In this document: one piece after another, positions 1 through 6,459 of the stretch
Position numbering within the stretch: the first letter of the stretch is position 1
How the letters are laid out: every line of letters starts with the position of its first letter
Source: Gammaproteobacteria bacterium
GTDB lineage: Bacteria; Pseudomonadota; Gammaproteobacteria; Pseudomonadales; Halieaceae
DNA length: 8,111 nucleotides
Reading direction: 5' to 3'
NCBI GenBank assembly: GCA_018222695.1
Contig: JAAEZV010000057.1
Location: forward strand, 478 to 8,588
Position numbers and translations under genes: made by a program
The notes under the pieces: model-generated
Told to the model about the DNA's origin: nothing
Databases searched by the model: none
Seen by the model: the letters and a program-made list of their open reading frames with translations, nothing else

Positions 1-201
1 GCCGAGACCTTGGCCAAAGCGGCTGGACTCACATTGGGGCCACCCGACAATATCAGCACAGGCCCTCAACGGGCGCCGGTTTTCAGGACGATGAACCGTG
101 CAGCACCCGCAGCCATGTCAGCCGAAATGGCGCCGCGCTATGAGCCCGGACAGTTATCGGTCTCTGCGTCAGTGTCTGTCGTCTTTTCAGCGACCCCCTG
201 A
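1..201 (+). CDS. SIMPL (DUF541) domain protein, C-terminal part
   Basis: This is the last 66 codons of a gene that enters from the left edge and ends at TGA 199-201. The translated tail has the shape of the SIMPL/DUF541 family C-terminus: an 'AETLAKAAG.TLG' helix, a variable Met/Ala/Pro-rich linker, then the closing strand 'YEPGQLSVSASVSVVF'. Family members are usually periplasmic or outer-membrane-associated proteins of about 230-250 residues with no well-defined biochemical role; some are named oxidative-stress defence proteins. The N-terminus and any signal peptide lie outside the window. A putative promoter follows directly after the stop, so this gene probably belongs to a separate transcript from yccA. 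The family call rests on sequence pattern alone. Confidence 0.75.
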   Translation, partial: AETLAKAAGLTLGPPDNISTGPQRAPVFRTMNRAAPAAMSAEMAPRYEPGQLSVSASVSVVFSATP

Positions 202-206
202 CGCAC

Positions 207-235
207 TTGGATTCCCCATCATTCGGCCCTATTAT
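207..235 (+). promoter_or_regulatory. Putative sigma70 promoter of yccA
   Basis: A TTGGAT box at 207-212 (three of six matches to TTGACA) is followed after exactly 17 bases by TATTAT at 230-235 (five of six matches to TATAAT). Transcription would start near 242, giving a leader of about 28 bases that carries the AAGGAA ribosome binding site. The site lies in the 68-base gap between the SIMPL gene and yccA. This is a visual match only. Confidence 0.5.
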
Positions 236-269
236 TCGGGGAACGATGTTACCCAAGGAACGACACATC

Positions 270-953
270 ATGAGTGACAAGCCTGTTTTCTCCACTGCAG
301 CGACGATGGATCCGGCAGCAAGTATTGCCAGCACCAACAAGGTGCTCAGCAACACCTACTGGTTATTGGGACTGACACTGGCATTTAGCGCGCTCACAGC
401 GACCGCGGCGGTAGCCATCAACATGCCCCAATCACTTGCGCTGGTGCTGATGGTTGTCGGCTTCGTGCTGCTTTTCGTTGTTCATAAAATGGCGGACAGC
501 GCCAAGGGCCTGCCCGCTATCTTCGCCTTTACCGGCGTATGGGGCGCCTCGATCGGGCCGATGTTGTCGTTCTATCTGGCCATGGAAAACGGACCCACCA
601 TGGTGCTGCAAGCACTGGCCGGCACGGCATTGGTGTTTTTCTCGTTGTCGGCCTATGCCCTCAATACGAAGAAGGACTTTTCGTATCTGGGTGGTTTCCT
701 GATGACGGGCCTGATCGTTGCCGTCGTGGCGATGATCGCGAACATCTTCCTCGCAATCCCCGCGCTGTCGCTGACGCTCTCGGCGGTGGTGGTAATGATC
801 ATGGCAGGCCTCATTCTGTTTGATACCAGCCGCATCATCCACGGTGGCGAAACCAACTACATTCGTGCCACGGTTGGCCTGTATCTGAATATCTTTAATC
901 TGTTTATCCACTTGCTTCATCTCATCGCCGTCTTCACTGGCGGTGACGACTGA
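270..953 (+). CDS. yccA: Bax inhibitor-1 family membrane protein, YccA-like
   Basis: The protein has 227 residues, close to the 219 of E. coli YccA, and belongs to the BI-1/UPF0005 family. E. coli YccA is an inner-membrane protein that binds the FtsH protease and modulates its action on membrane substrates such as SecY. Seven hydrophobic segments can be placed at roughly residues 29-50, 55-73, 81-105, 112-131, 139-161, 165-187 and 202-224. The family signature appears late in the protein as 'AGLILFDTSRI' with Asp185, then 'GGETNYIRATVGLYLNIFNL', and it ends in an acidic 'GGDD' tail. The start chosen is ATG 270, because AAGGAA at 255-260 sits nine bases upstream; the reading frame is open back to 207 but without such a site. 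It is flanked by its own promoter and terminator. In E. coli yccA lies beside tusE, and here it lies beside the whole tus set. Confidence 0.93.
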   Translation: MSDKPVFSTAATMDPAASIASTNKVLSNTYWLLGLTLAFSALTATAAVAINMPQSLALVLMVVGFVLLFVVHKMADSAKGLPAIFAFTGVWGASIGPMLSFYLAMENGPTMVLQALAGTALVFFSLSAYALNTKKDFSYLGGFLMTGLIVAVVAMIANIFLAIPALSLTLSAVVVMIMAGLILFDTSRIIHGGETNYIRATVGLYLNIFNLFIHLLHLIAVFTGGDD

Positions 954-972
954 TAGCGGAATAGCTGACTGC

Positions 973-998
973 AAAGCCCCGGCCTCGCCGGGGCTTTT
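973..998 (+). terminator. Intrinsic terminator after yccA
   Basis: A 10-bp perfect stem, AAAGCCCCGG (973-982) paired with CCGGGGCTTT (988-997), closes on a five-base loop CCTCG, and the strand continues with T residues. It begins 19 bases after the yccA stop and ends only 12 bases before the tusD start. The U-run is short (TTTT), so termination may be partial. Confidence 0.85.
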
Positions 999-1010
999 CG
1001 TATCTAGGCC

Positions 1011-1334
1011 ATGGAAATCTCGCTAATCATTCGAACCAGCCCCGAAAACGCGCGACGCCTCGTGTTAGCGCACCGCTTTATTCAGGCAGCTACCGAACAA
1101 GGGCATACGATCCGGCAGTGCTTTTTTCAAAGTGAGGGTGTTTTGACTGCAAGCCAATCTGAGCGGCTCGCGGAATGGCAACAGATCGCAGATGACACCA
1201 AAGCAGAGATGCTGCTGTGCAGCCAGGCTGTCGAAGAGTATGCCATCGACCCCGAGGCGCCCTTTCAAATAGGTGGGCTTGGGGCGCTGGTGGAAGCTGC
1301 AGTGAAATCAGATCGGTTGGTATCTTTTGTCTGA
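1011..1334 (+). CDS. tusD: Sulfurtransferase complex subunit TusD
   Basis: TusD is the sulfur-accepting subunit of the cytoplasmic TusBCD complex. It receives persulfide sulfur from IscS via TusA and passes it to TusE, and so to MnmA for 2-thiolation of U34 in tRNA-Lys, -Glu and -Gln. The protein has 107 residues, shorter than the 128 of E. coli, mainly because the middle loop is reduced. The DsrE/F-like fold is visible: a first strand at residues 2-8, 'CFFQSEGVL' at 37-45, the presumed active Cys70 in 'AEMLLCSQA', and the typical 'GGLGALVEAAVKSDRLVSF' end. The start is fixed by an in-frame TAG at 1005-1007, with ATG 1011 the first start after it. No good Shine-Dalgarno sequence precedes it. 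Its last eight bases overlap tusC. Confidence 0.92.
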   Translation: MEISLIIRTSPENARRLVLAHRFIQAATEQGHTIRQCFFQSEGVLTASQSERLAEWQQIADDTKAEMLLCSQAVEEYAIDPEAPFQIGGLGALVEAAVKSDRLVSFV

Positions 1335-1689
1335 TCTCTCACCCAATTCCAACAGCAAGGACTGGCTCATCACGCTGTCAGGGAAAGCGCAATCGTCGAC
1401 TGCACTGCAGGCCGGAGCGGACCTTGCGTTGGCCGCCGGCGCATTTGGACAACGGGTGACGCTGGTGTTTGCCGGTGAAGGCCTCGCGCTTCTGACATCC
1501 GAGCCTAACCGCCATGAGTCACTGCATCGCCTGCTGGGCTCACTCCCCTACTACGAAATCGATCGGGTGTATGCGCTAGCGTCACACAACGAAGCGGTGC
1601 CCTATCGTGACGACCTGGCGGTCCTACCCATGTCGCAGTCTGAGTGGTCGGCCGCCGAGGCTGCGGCAGACATCGTGGTGAATTACTGA
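1327..1689 (+). CDS. tusC: Sulfurtransferase complex subunit TusC
   Basis: TusC is the second DsrE/F-like subunit of the TusBCD heterohexamer and is thought to be structural. The 120 residues compare with 119 in E. coli. Visible family features are 'ALQAGADLALAAGAF' (residues 26-40), 'VTLVFAGEGLALL' (44-56), and 'HRLLGSLPYYEIDRVYA' (67-83), matching the 'K.L.LYDIE..WV' region of E. coli TusC. No ATG is available at the N-terminus. The only sensible start is TTG 1327, which lies inside the end of tusD (8-base overlap) with a weak GGTTGG six bases upstream, suggesting translational coupling. The stop TGA at 1687-1689 shares one base with the tusB start. Confidence 0.88.
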   Translation: MSDLSPNSNSKDWLITLSGKAQSSTALQAGADLALAAGAFGQRVTLVFAGEGLALLTSEPNRHESLHRLLGSLPYYEIDRVYALASHNEAVPYRDDLAVLPMSQSEWSAAEAAADIVVNY

Positions 1690-1943
1690 TGGCCTTGCAT
1701 CACCTTTACGGTCAGCAGCAATTACAAGACTGCCTGGCCCTTCTAGCCACCGGCGACATGCTACTAATCATGGATGCCGAGCTGCTTGAAGTAACAGACG
1801 CTCTGAAGAGCCTGCCGTGCTCAGTGATGCTCCTCGACGATTCTGAACCTAATGGAGCGAATAATGGCTCCCTTCCGATAATTGATACCACCGGGTGGAT
1901 AGAGCTAGTCAGCCAGCACCCCCACAGCATGAGCTGGGGGTGA
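1689..1943 (+). CDS. tusB: Sulfurtransferase complex subunit TusB
   Basis: TusB is the small third subunit of the TusBCD sulfur relay. The 84 residues are slightly fewer than the 95 of E. coli. It keeps the family pattern: 'LHHLYG' at the start, 'LLATGDMLLIMDAELLEV' (residues 18-35) like the 'LLSEGDELLLLQDGV' of E. coli, and a C-terminal 'WIELVSQHPHSMSWG' matching the '...FVRLTVKHPSQMAW' ending. The start ATG 1689 forms a TGATG junction with the tusC stop. The frame is open further upstream, but that stretch overlaps tusC and does not resemble TusB. Three bases separate it from tusE. Confidence 0.9.
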   Translation: MALHHLYGQQQLQDCLALLATGDMLLIMDAELLEVTDALKSLPCSVMLLDDSEPNGANNGSLPIIDTTGWIELVSQHPHSMSWG

Positions 1944-1946
1944 AGC

Positions 1947-2276
1947 ATGGTCAGTGATGACGTCCTCGCAGATCTCTGTGACGAGAACGGCTTTTTGATT
2001 CAAGCCGAGGAGTGGTCTGACGATATCGCCGAGGCGTTTGCCGCACAGGAGGGCATTACGCTCACGGAGGCTCACTGGGAGTTGCTGTCTCTGCTCCGTG
2101 AGTACTTTGCGGCCTTTGGCGACTCGCCGGCCAATCGGGCGCTGGTGAACTATACAAAACAGCAGCTCGGAACAGGCAAAGGCAACAGCATTTACCTCAT
2201 GGGGCTATTTCCGGGCTCACCCGCACGCGTGGGCAGCCGCATTGCCGGTCTGCCAAAGCCCAAGAACTGCCTGTAG
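1947..2276 (+). CDS. tusE: Sulfur relay protein TusE (DsrC family)
   Basis: TusE takes persulfide sulfur from TusD and hands it to the tRNA 2-thiouridylase MnmA. It has 109 residues, the same length as E. coli TusE. Family landmarks are 'DENGFLIQAEEWSDDIAEAFA' near the N-terminus, 'LTEAHWELLSLLREYF' (residues 39-54), 'GKGNSIYLMGLFPGSPA' and the flexible arm 'GLPKPKNCL' with the penultimate Cys108 as sulfur carrier. The position of the second conserved cysteine of true DsrC, eleven residues before, is Ser97. This marks the protein as TusE rather than the sulfite-reductase partner DsrC. ATG 1947 follows a GGGGGTGA stretch. trmA begins five bases after its stop. Confidence 0.95.
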   Translation: MVSDDVLADLCDENGFLIQAEEWSDDIAEAFAAQEGITLTEAHWELLSLLREYFAAFGDSPANRALVNYTKQQLGTGKGNSIYLMGLFPGSPARVGSRIAGLPKPKNCL

Positions 2277-2281
2277 CCACT

Positions 2282-3382
2282 GTGCAGCACCTCGATTATC
2301 AACCTGAGCTGTGCGAAGCCCTTTTTCAGGAAAAGGCCGCCAAGGCACTTGAACGCCTGAAGCCGCTCGCGCCGCCAACCCCACAGCGCCACGCCTCTAT
2401 CGCCAGCGGTTATCGTCTTAGGGCTGAGTTTAGAATCTGGCACGAGGGCGATGACCTGAACTACGTGATGTTTCCGCCTGGTGAACCCCATAATCCCCGC
2501 ATTATTGAAACGTTCCCCATTGCCGGCCCACGCATTACCGAGGCCATGACACCTCTTCGGGAAACCCTGCAGAGGTCAACCGAGCTCAGGCGCAAGCTCT
2601 TTCAGGTGGAGTTTCTGTCGACACTCAGCGGCGAGTTGCTAATCACATTGATTTACCACCGCCCGCTTGACGACACATGGCAAGTTGAAGTCCAGACGCT
2701 GGCTGAGTCACTGTCCTGCAAGATCATTGGGAGAAGCCGGAAACAAAAACTGGTTCTGGACACCGACTGGGTTGAAGAGGTGATTGAGGTCGAGGGTCAG
2801 GCGTATCGCTATCGCCAGCCGGAGCAGTGCTTTACGCAACCCAATGGTCATATCAATCAAAAAATGATGGGGTGGCTGCTTGAGCAGTGCGATGCCACTG
2901 ACACGGATTTGCTAGAACTCTACTGCGGCATCGCGAACTTCACGCTGCCGCTCTCGCAGCGATTTGGCAACGTGCTGGCCACTGAGCTCAGCAAACCCGC
3001 TACCGCCGCCGCGCGCTGGAATGCCGAAACGAACCGAACCCACAACATCGAACTCGCCCGCCTGTCGGCCGAGGATATGACAGCCGCGATGGCAGGCGAA
3101 CGGGCGTTCCGACGGCTCGCTGAACTCAAACAGCCACTAACGCATTATCAGTTCGACACCCTCCTGGTAGACCCACCCAGAGCCGGCCTTGATGCCGCGA
3201 CTTTGTCGCTGGCGAGCACGTTCAAACGGGTCCTTTACATTAGCTGCAACCCCGAGACGCTAGGCGACAACCTCGCTACACTGTCTGCGACTCACAACAT
3301 TGAGAGTCTGGCGTTTTTTGACCAGTTTCCCTACACGCATCATTTGGAGTCAGGCGTGGTCCTGAGTAAAAAGACTGCATGA
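2282..3382 (+). CDS. trmA: tRNA (uracil-5-)-methyltransferase TrmA
   Basis: TrmA uses S-adenosylmethionine to methylate U54 in the T-loop of tRNA (m5U54, ribothymidine). The 366 residues equal the E. coli length. The N-terminal part carries 'YRLRAEFRIWHEGDD' (44-58). The linker shows 'FTQPNGHIN' (184-192). The Rossmann methyltransferase domain begins with motif I 'LLELYCGIANFTL' (210-222), followed by 'LLVDPPRAGLD' (294-304), the catalytic nucleophile Cys322 in 'YISCNPETL', and the general-base region 'YTHHLESGV' with Glu356. These match Cys324 and Glu358 of the E. coli enzyme. There is no [4Fe-4S] cysteine cluster as in RlmD. The start is GTG 2282, five bases after tusE, without a clear Shine-Dalgarno sequence, so coupling to tusE is likely. 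The stop overlaps the phhB start as ATGA. Confidence 0.97.
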   Translation: MQHLDYQPELCEALFQEKAAKALERLKPLAPPTPQRHASIASGYRLRAEFRIWHEGDDLNYVMFPPGEPHNPRIIETFPIAGPRITEAMTPLRETLQRSTELRRKLFQVEFLSTLSGELLITLIYHRPLDDTWQVEVQTLAESLSCKIIGRSRKQKLVLDTDWVEEVIEVEGQAYRYRQPEQCFTQPNGHINQKMMGWLLEQCDATDTDLLELYCGIANFTLPLSQRFGNVLATELSKPATAAARWNAETNRTHNIELARLSAEDMTAAMAGERAFRRLAELKQPLTHYQFDTLLVDPPRAGLDAATLSLASTFKRVLYISCNPETLGDNLATLSATHNIESLAFFDQFPYTHHLESGVVLSKKTA

Positions 3383-3705
3383 GTGCACTGACGACCGAAC
3401 AGATTCAAGAAAGACTGATCGCCCACTCAAATTGGCGACTGGACGGCATTTGGTTAGCTCGAGACCTCCAATTCGCCGACTTCGAAGCTGCCTGGCAGTT
3501 CATGAGCCATGTGGCGGACTGCGCTGAACAGCAAGACCACCACCCCAACTGGTATAACGTCTACAACACGGTGCAAATCCGGCTCTCAAGCCACGATGCC
3601 ACAGGCGTTACCGAGCGAGACCTCACACTGGCAAAGAGCATTGATGACTATCTGGCCAACGTGCCCCACACAGACCTGCCCGCCACACCCATTTTTAGAA
3701 CCTAA
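3379..3705 (+). CDS. phhB: 4a-hydroxytetrahydrobiopterin dehydratase
   Basis: This is a pterin-4a-carbinolamine dehydratase (PCD/DCoH family), which removes water from 4a-hydroxytetrahydropterin to recycle the cofactor of aromatic amino-acid hydroxylases. The 108 residues fit the family. The active-site signature is intact: 'AEQQDHHPNWYNVYNTVQI' (residues 49-67) with His54, His55, Pro56 and Trp58, then His72 in 'LSSHDATGVTERDLTLA' (70-85). The ATG at 3379 lies inside the trmA stop codon (ATGA). No phenylalanine hydroxylase gene is in the window. The link to tRNA-modification genes may be plain operon packing or may reflect a non-hydroxylase role; bacterial PCD proteins often occur without phhA. 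Confidence 0.93.
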   Translation: MSALTTEQIQERLIAHSNWRLDGIWLARDLQFADFEAAWQFMSHVADCAEQQDHHPNWYNVYNTVQIRLSSHDATGVTERDLTLAKSIDDYLANVPHTDLPATPIFRT

Positions 3706-3722
3706 AGACAGGACACCGCCCC

Positions 3723-4244
3723 ATGCAACTCTCTTTTTATGACGCCAGCATCATGTGCTACGAGCAAATTCTTCAAAGCACCGCCAATGTTTTGAAAGCA
3801 GGTCGAGAGCACGCCGAGGCAAGCGACATGCCCCTTGGCGATATTGTTGACTATCGGCTTCACGAGACCATGAACCCCTTCAGTTTTCAGGTGATCTCTG
3901 TGTGGCACCACTCATATGGAGCGGTTCAGGGCATGCGCGCGGGAGAGTTCAACCCACCCCCGCCAAAGCCTGGGATCGACTACGCGGGGCTCTGTGATCT
4001 GATCGATGAGGGGCTGGCCGAATTACAAAAAGAAACCCCAGAGTCTATGGCAGCGCTGTCGGGGCAGAACATGTACTTCCGCTTTGGCAAGATGGAGATT
4101 CCCTTTACGACCGACAATTTTCTCGCAACGTTTTCAAAGCCCAACCTGTACTTTCACGCCACCACAACGTACACGGTGCTGCGACAGCTGGGCACGCCAC
4201 TGGGCAAGCTCGATTTCTTGGGCAATATGAAGGCGGGGCACTGA
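3723..4244 (+). CDS. DUF1993 family protein
   Basis: I recognise this 173-residue protein as a DUF1993 family member, a group with a predicted DinB-like four-helix bundle and no assigned reaction. It opens with 'LSFYDASIMCYEQILQSTANVL' (residues 3-24), typical of the family start. It then shows 'RLHETMNPFSFQVISVWHHS' (45-64), the Pro-rich loop 'NPPPPKPGIDY' (77-87), and the conserved ending 'LYFHATTTYTVLRQLGTPLGKLDFLG' (142-167). His64 and His145 are candidate metal or ligand residues by analogy with DinB-like proteins, but this is inference. There is no signal peptide, so it is probably cytoplasmic. ATG 3723 has AGGACA about eight bases upstream and lies 17 bases after phhB, so it is likely the last gene of the tus-trmA-phhB run. 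Confidence 0.8.
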   Translation: MQLSFYDASIMCYEQILQSTANVLKAGREHAEASDMPLGDIVDYRLHETMNPFSFQVISVWHHSYGAVQGMRAGEFNPPPPKPGIDYAGLCDLIDEGLAELQKETPESMAALSGQNMYFRFGKMEIPFTTDNFLATFSKPNLYFHATTTYTVLRQLGTPLGKLDFLGNMKAGH

Positions 4245-4291
4245 GGCCTGCGACCACCGGTCGCCGGCTCATCTCGGGCTTCGCGCGCTAT

Positions 4292-5143
4292 TCAGGCAGT
4301 CAAAAACTCGTGAATCGCTTCGGTAACCCCTGATTCATTCAGCATCGGGGCATGACCCACCCGGGGCACGGGCAATACTGCCATGTCAGGATGCACTTCC
4401 CGCATCTTCGCCACACAGCTTTCTGTCAGCAGGTCTGTCAGCTCACCGCGAATCAGTAGCGACGGCACTGCCGCCATCGCGGCAAACAAGGACCAGAGCG
4501 TCTCTGACTCGGTGTCGTTGCTTTCCGCGGTAAGGGGCTCAGCAATCCGCGGGTCGTAATCGACAATCACCTGTCCGTCATGCTCGATATAACACTGACG
4601 CGCAAAACCCGCCCATTGCGGATCACCCCAGTCCGGAAAGATATCAACGCTGGCTGACTTCAAATACGCCGTGGCCTCGTTCCAGTCCGCGAACGGGCCC
4701 ACCGCACCGACATATGACTTGATGCGATTCAACCCCACATCAGCGATTTCCGGCCCGATATCGTTGATTACCGCCCGCGTTACCAGCCCCGGATGCAGCG
4801 CATTCAAAGCGAAGGTCATCAGGCCACCCATAGAGGTCCCCACGATCGCAACACGCTCAATACTCAAATCGCTCAGCAGGCCATGCACGTCCTCGACGTA
4901 TTGCAACAATGCGTAACGCGACACATCGTCATCGTAATCCGACCGGCCTCGGCCCCGCTGCTCCGGTACCAGCACGCGGAAGTGTTCGGAGAGCACAGGC
5001 GCTAGCTCCTGAAAATCCCGACTGTTGCGGGTTAAACCGTGTAGACACAGCACGACAGGGGCATCATCGGGGCCCGCATAGTCGCGGGCATACAGCCTGA
5101 GGCCGTCCTGCGTTTGAAAAAAATGATCTGAAAATTCGCTCAT
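4292..5143 (-). CDS. Alpha/beta hydrolase
   Basis: This is a 283-residue alpha/beta-fold hydrolase. The oxyanion strand is 'VVLCLHGLTRNSRDF' (30-44), the nucleophile elbow is 'GTSMGG' with Ser104, the acid is probably Asp237 in 'RGELTDLL', and the catalytic His is His264 in 'RVGHAPML'. The 'PEQRGRGRSDYD' segment (60-71) is common in the haloalkane-dehalogenase/esterase-like branch. There is no signal peptide, so it should act in the cytoplasm. The substrate cannot be read from sequence: esterase, lactonase and C-C hydrolase are all possible. The start ATG (5143-5141) overlaps the stop of the upstream dUTPase gene by four bases (ATGA) and has no Shine-Dalgarno of its own, which implies translational coupling. 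Confidence 0.9.
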   Translation of the reverse strand: MSEFSDHFFQTQDGLRLYARDYAGPDDAPVVLCLHGLTRNSRDFQELAPVLSEHFRVLVPEQRGRGRSDYDDDVSRYALLQYVEDVHGLLSDLSIERVAIVGTSMGGLMTFALNALHPGLVTRAVINDIGPEIADVGLNRIKSYVGAVGPFADWNEATAYLKSASVDIFPDWGDPQWAGFARQCYIEHDGQVIVDYDPRIAEPLTAESNDTESETLWSLFAAMAAVPSLLIRGELTDLLTESCVAKMREVHPDMAVLPVPRVGHAPMLNESGVTEAIHEFLTA

Positions 5144-5781
5144 GTCACATCAGCGTAGCGGCTAGCGAGCGCCTCATACACTGCTTCGGGAAAGTTTGAG
5201 GTAGTGGCATCCAGCGATTCAAGCAGCTCTGATAGATGCTCGTTATCTTCCCGGCCCTGCCACTCTTTGACGTAAGTGCCATCCTGATAACCGTGATCCT
5301 GGCGGAAAAAATTCAGCACGTTTTTACCGACGTAATGCCGATATAACGCATCAGCAGACAAGTCGCAGGCGCGCATCAGAGCGTGGAATAAGGGAACAGA
5401 GAAGCCTTTGGTCTCCAGCGCATGCTGCGCCAGTGCCTCGGTCGCCGCATGTATGCGTGTGTTGGAACCGGAATCTGACTCGTCGGGGGTGACCATGGTG
5501 AAGTCTTCGGCGATCTGCCCAGCCAACACCTCAAGATCGGTGTCTGGCTCAAATAAGGCGGACAAACCAAAGTGCCAGATATCGACCACCTCCAGCCGCA
5601 CCTGCTCCATGTCAGGGATTTGCTTCTTCCACCACTTGTAGCCGACGTGATCCATCAGCTCGCCACACTCGATCCAAGTGGCGCGGTACCACTCGAAGCT
5701 CTGGTTGATCCAGTCGTCGTGGACCCGACTGTTCATACGATGCTGCATCTGCAGCATGTTCAAAATGGCATCTCGATTCAT
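5140..5781 (-). CDS. Dimeric (all-alpha) dUTP diphosphatase
   Basis: This enzyme hydrolyses dUTP (and usually dUDP) to dUMP, keeping uracil out of DNA and supplying thymidylate synthesis. It belongs to the dimeric dUTPase family in the all-alpha NTP pyrophosphatase superfamily, unrelated to the trimeric Dut of E. coli. Counting from the chosen start (213 residues), the metal-binding helices are 'WIECGELMDH' (36-45; Glu38, Glu41) and 'LEVVDIWHFGLS' (63-74; Glu64, Asp67), with the substrate motif 'GYKWWKK' (47-53) between them. A later family motif is 'YVGKNVLNFFRQDHGYQDGTY' shortened, with Lys153, Asn154 and Asp162. I chose ATG 5781 because 'MNRDAILNML' is the usual opening. ATG 5790 and GTG 5829 are also in frame, and none has a good ribosome binding site. 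It is upstream of and overlapping the alpha/beta hydrolase. Confidence 0.9.
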   Translation of the reverse strand: MNRDAILNMLQMQHRMNSRVHDDWINQSFEWYRATWIECGELMDHVGYKWWKKQIPDMEQVRLEVVDIWHFGLSALFEPDTDLEVLAGQIAEDFTMVTPDESDSGSNTRIHAATEALAQHALETKGFSVPLFHALMRACDLSADALYRHYVGKNVLNFFRQDHGYQDGTYVKEWQGREDNEHLSELLESLDATTSNFPEAVYEALASRYADVT

Positions 5782-5914
5782 AGAGCGCATAACACTGTAG
5801 TGGTCGTGGAAATGGTAGCACGCAAGCACTGCAAACCATGAGGATCAGCAGGCTTTCGGCCGTCGATTGATGGCACTTTGTGCTGCCACCCCGCAATGGC
5901 AATCACAGCAGCGC

Positions 5915-6358
5915 TTACTGATAGGCCTCCGCATCAGTCGCAAATAAGCGTTCGGGCTGACGGAAGGTTTTGAATTCAAGACAGTTCCCGCTGGGGTCTT
6001 TCAAAAAGCAGGTTTTCTGCTCTCCAACTCTCCCTTCAAAGCGGACTGTCGGTGGGATCACAAAGTCACACTGCTGGGCAATAAGTCGCTCAGTCAGCGC
6101 CTCAAATACCTCCCAGTCAAGCACGACGCCAAAGTGCGGTACAGGCACATGCTCACCGTCCACCGGGTTGGCATCAAGAACTACCGCCGCAGCGCTCTCG
6201 ACGCGGTGAAGAACAAGCTGATGGCCCAGAAAATTAAGATCGACCCAGTCATCGGACTCGCGGCCTCTGGCGCATTCCAGCATCCCCTCATAAAACGCGA
6301 GGGTTTCATCGAGATCCTTGACCGGAATCGCCAAGTGGAAAGGACTCAAGTCAGTCAC
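5915..6358 (-). CDS. VOC (glyoxalase/extradiol dioxygenase fold) protein
   Basis: This 147-residue protein has the vicinal-oxygen-chelate fold. The N-terminal module begins 'FHLAIPVKDLDETLAFYEGML' split over residues 7-27, with His8 as first metal ligand. The second module has 'PHFGVVLDW' with His75, and it ends 'CFLKDPSGNCLEFKTF' (117-132), where 'DPSGN' and Glu128 are hallmarks of the last betaalphabetabetabeta unit. His8, His75 and Glu128 fit the usual metal triad, so an active metalloenzyme is plausible, either glyoxalase-like or ring-cleaving. The substrate is unknown. The start is GTG 6358 with AGGTG eight bases upstream; no ATG lies nearby. It stands between the cyclase-family gene (101 bases upstream) and the dUTPase gene (133 bases downstream), with no overlaps. 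Confidence 0.85.
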   Translation of the reverse strand: MTDLSPFHLAIPVKDLDETLAFYEGMLECARGRESDDWVDLNFLGHQLVLHRVESAAAVVLDANPVDGEHVPVPHFGVVLDWEVFEALTERLIAQQCDFVIPPTVRFEGRVGEQKTCFLKDPSGNCLEFKTFRQPERLFATDAEAYQ

Positions 6359-6363
6359 TGCCA

Positions 6364-6375
6364 GAACACCTGTTC
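6364..6375. repeat. Small dyad GAACA-CC-TGTTC before the VOC gene
   Basis: A 12-base inverted repeat with 5-base arms lies 6-17 bases upstream of the VOC GTG start and covers its likely Shine-Dalgarno sequence (AGGTG on the minus strand). With only two bases between the arms it is not a good RNA hairpin, so if it is functional a protein-binding site is likelier. It could easily be chance. Confidence 0.3.
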
Positions 6376-6459
6376 AAAAACGCAAGCTACCGAAGCTCGT
6401 TCTATACCAAGATCAACCTCGCGAGCCTGCCAACACTGCCGCGAGATAGCGCCGCGACC

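Noticed and set aside
221..239. ATTCGG direct repeat (221-226 and 234-239) upstream of yccA
   Set aside because: Two six-base copies 13 bases apart, around the start of the putative -10 box, could be an operator but are too short to support.
432..974. 180-codon open frame on the minus strand opposite yccA
   Set aside because: Rich in His, Gln and Arg with no fold-like pattern; it mirrors the hydrophobic codons of yccA and has no ribosome binding site.
4250..4264. GCGACC-ACC-GGTCGC hairpin between the convergent DUF1993 and hydrolase genes
   Set aside because: Only 6 bp of stem and no T run on either strand, so it cannot be called an intrinsic terminator.
5612..5902. 96-codon minus-strand frame across the dUTPase upstream gap
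   Set aside because: Overlaps the dUTPase N-terminus in another frame and has Arg-rich, low-order composition.
6418..6445. CTCGCG/CGCGAG inverted repeat in the gap after the cyclase-family gene
   Set aside because: Six-base arms around a 16-base loop in GC-rich sequence with no T tract; probably chance.
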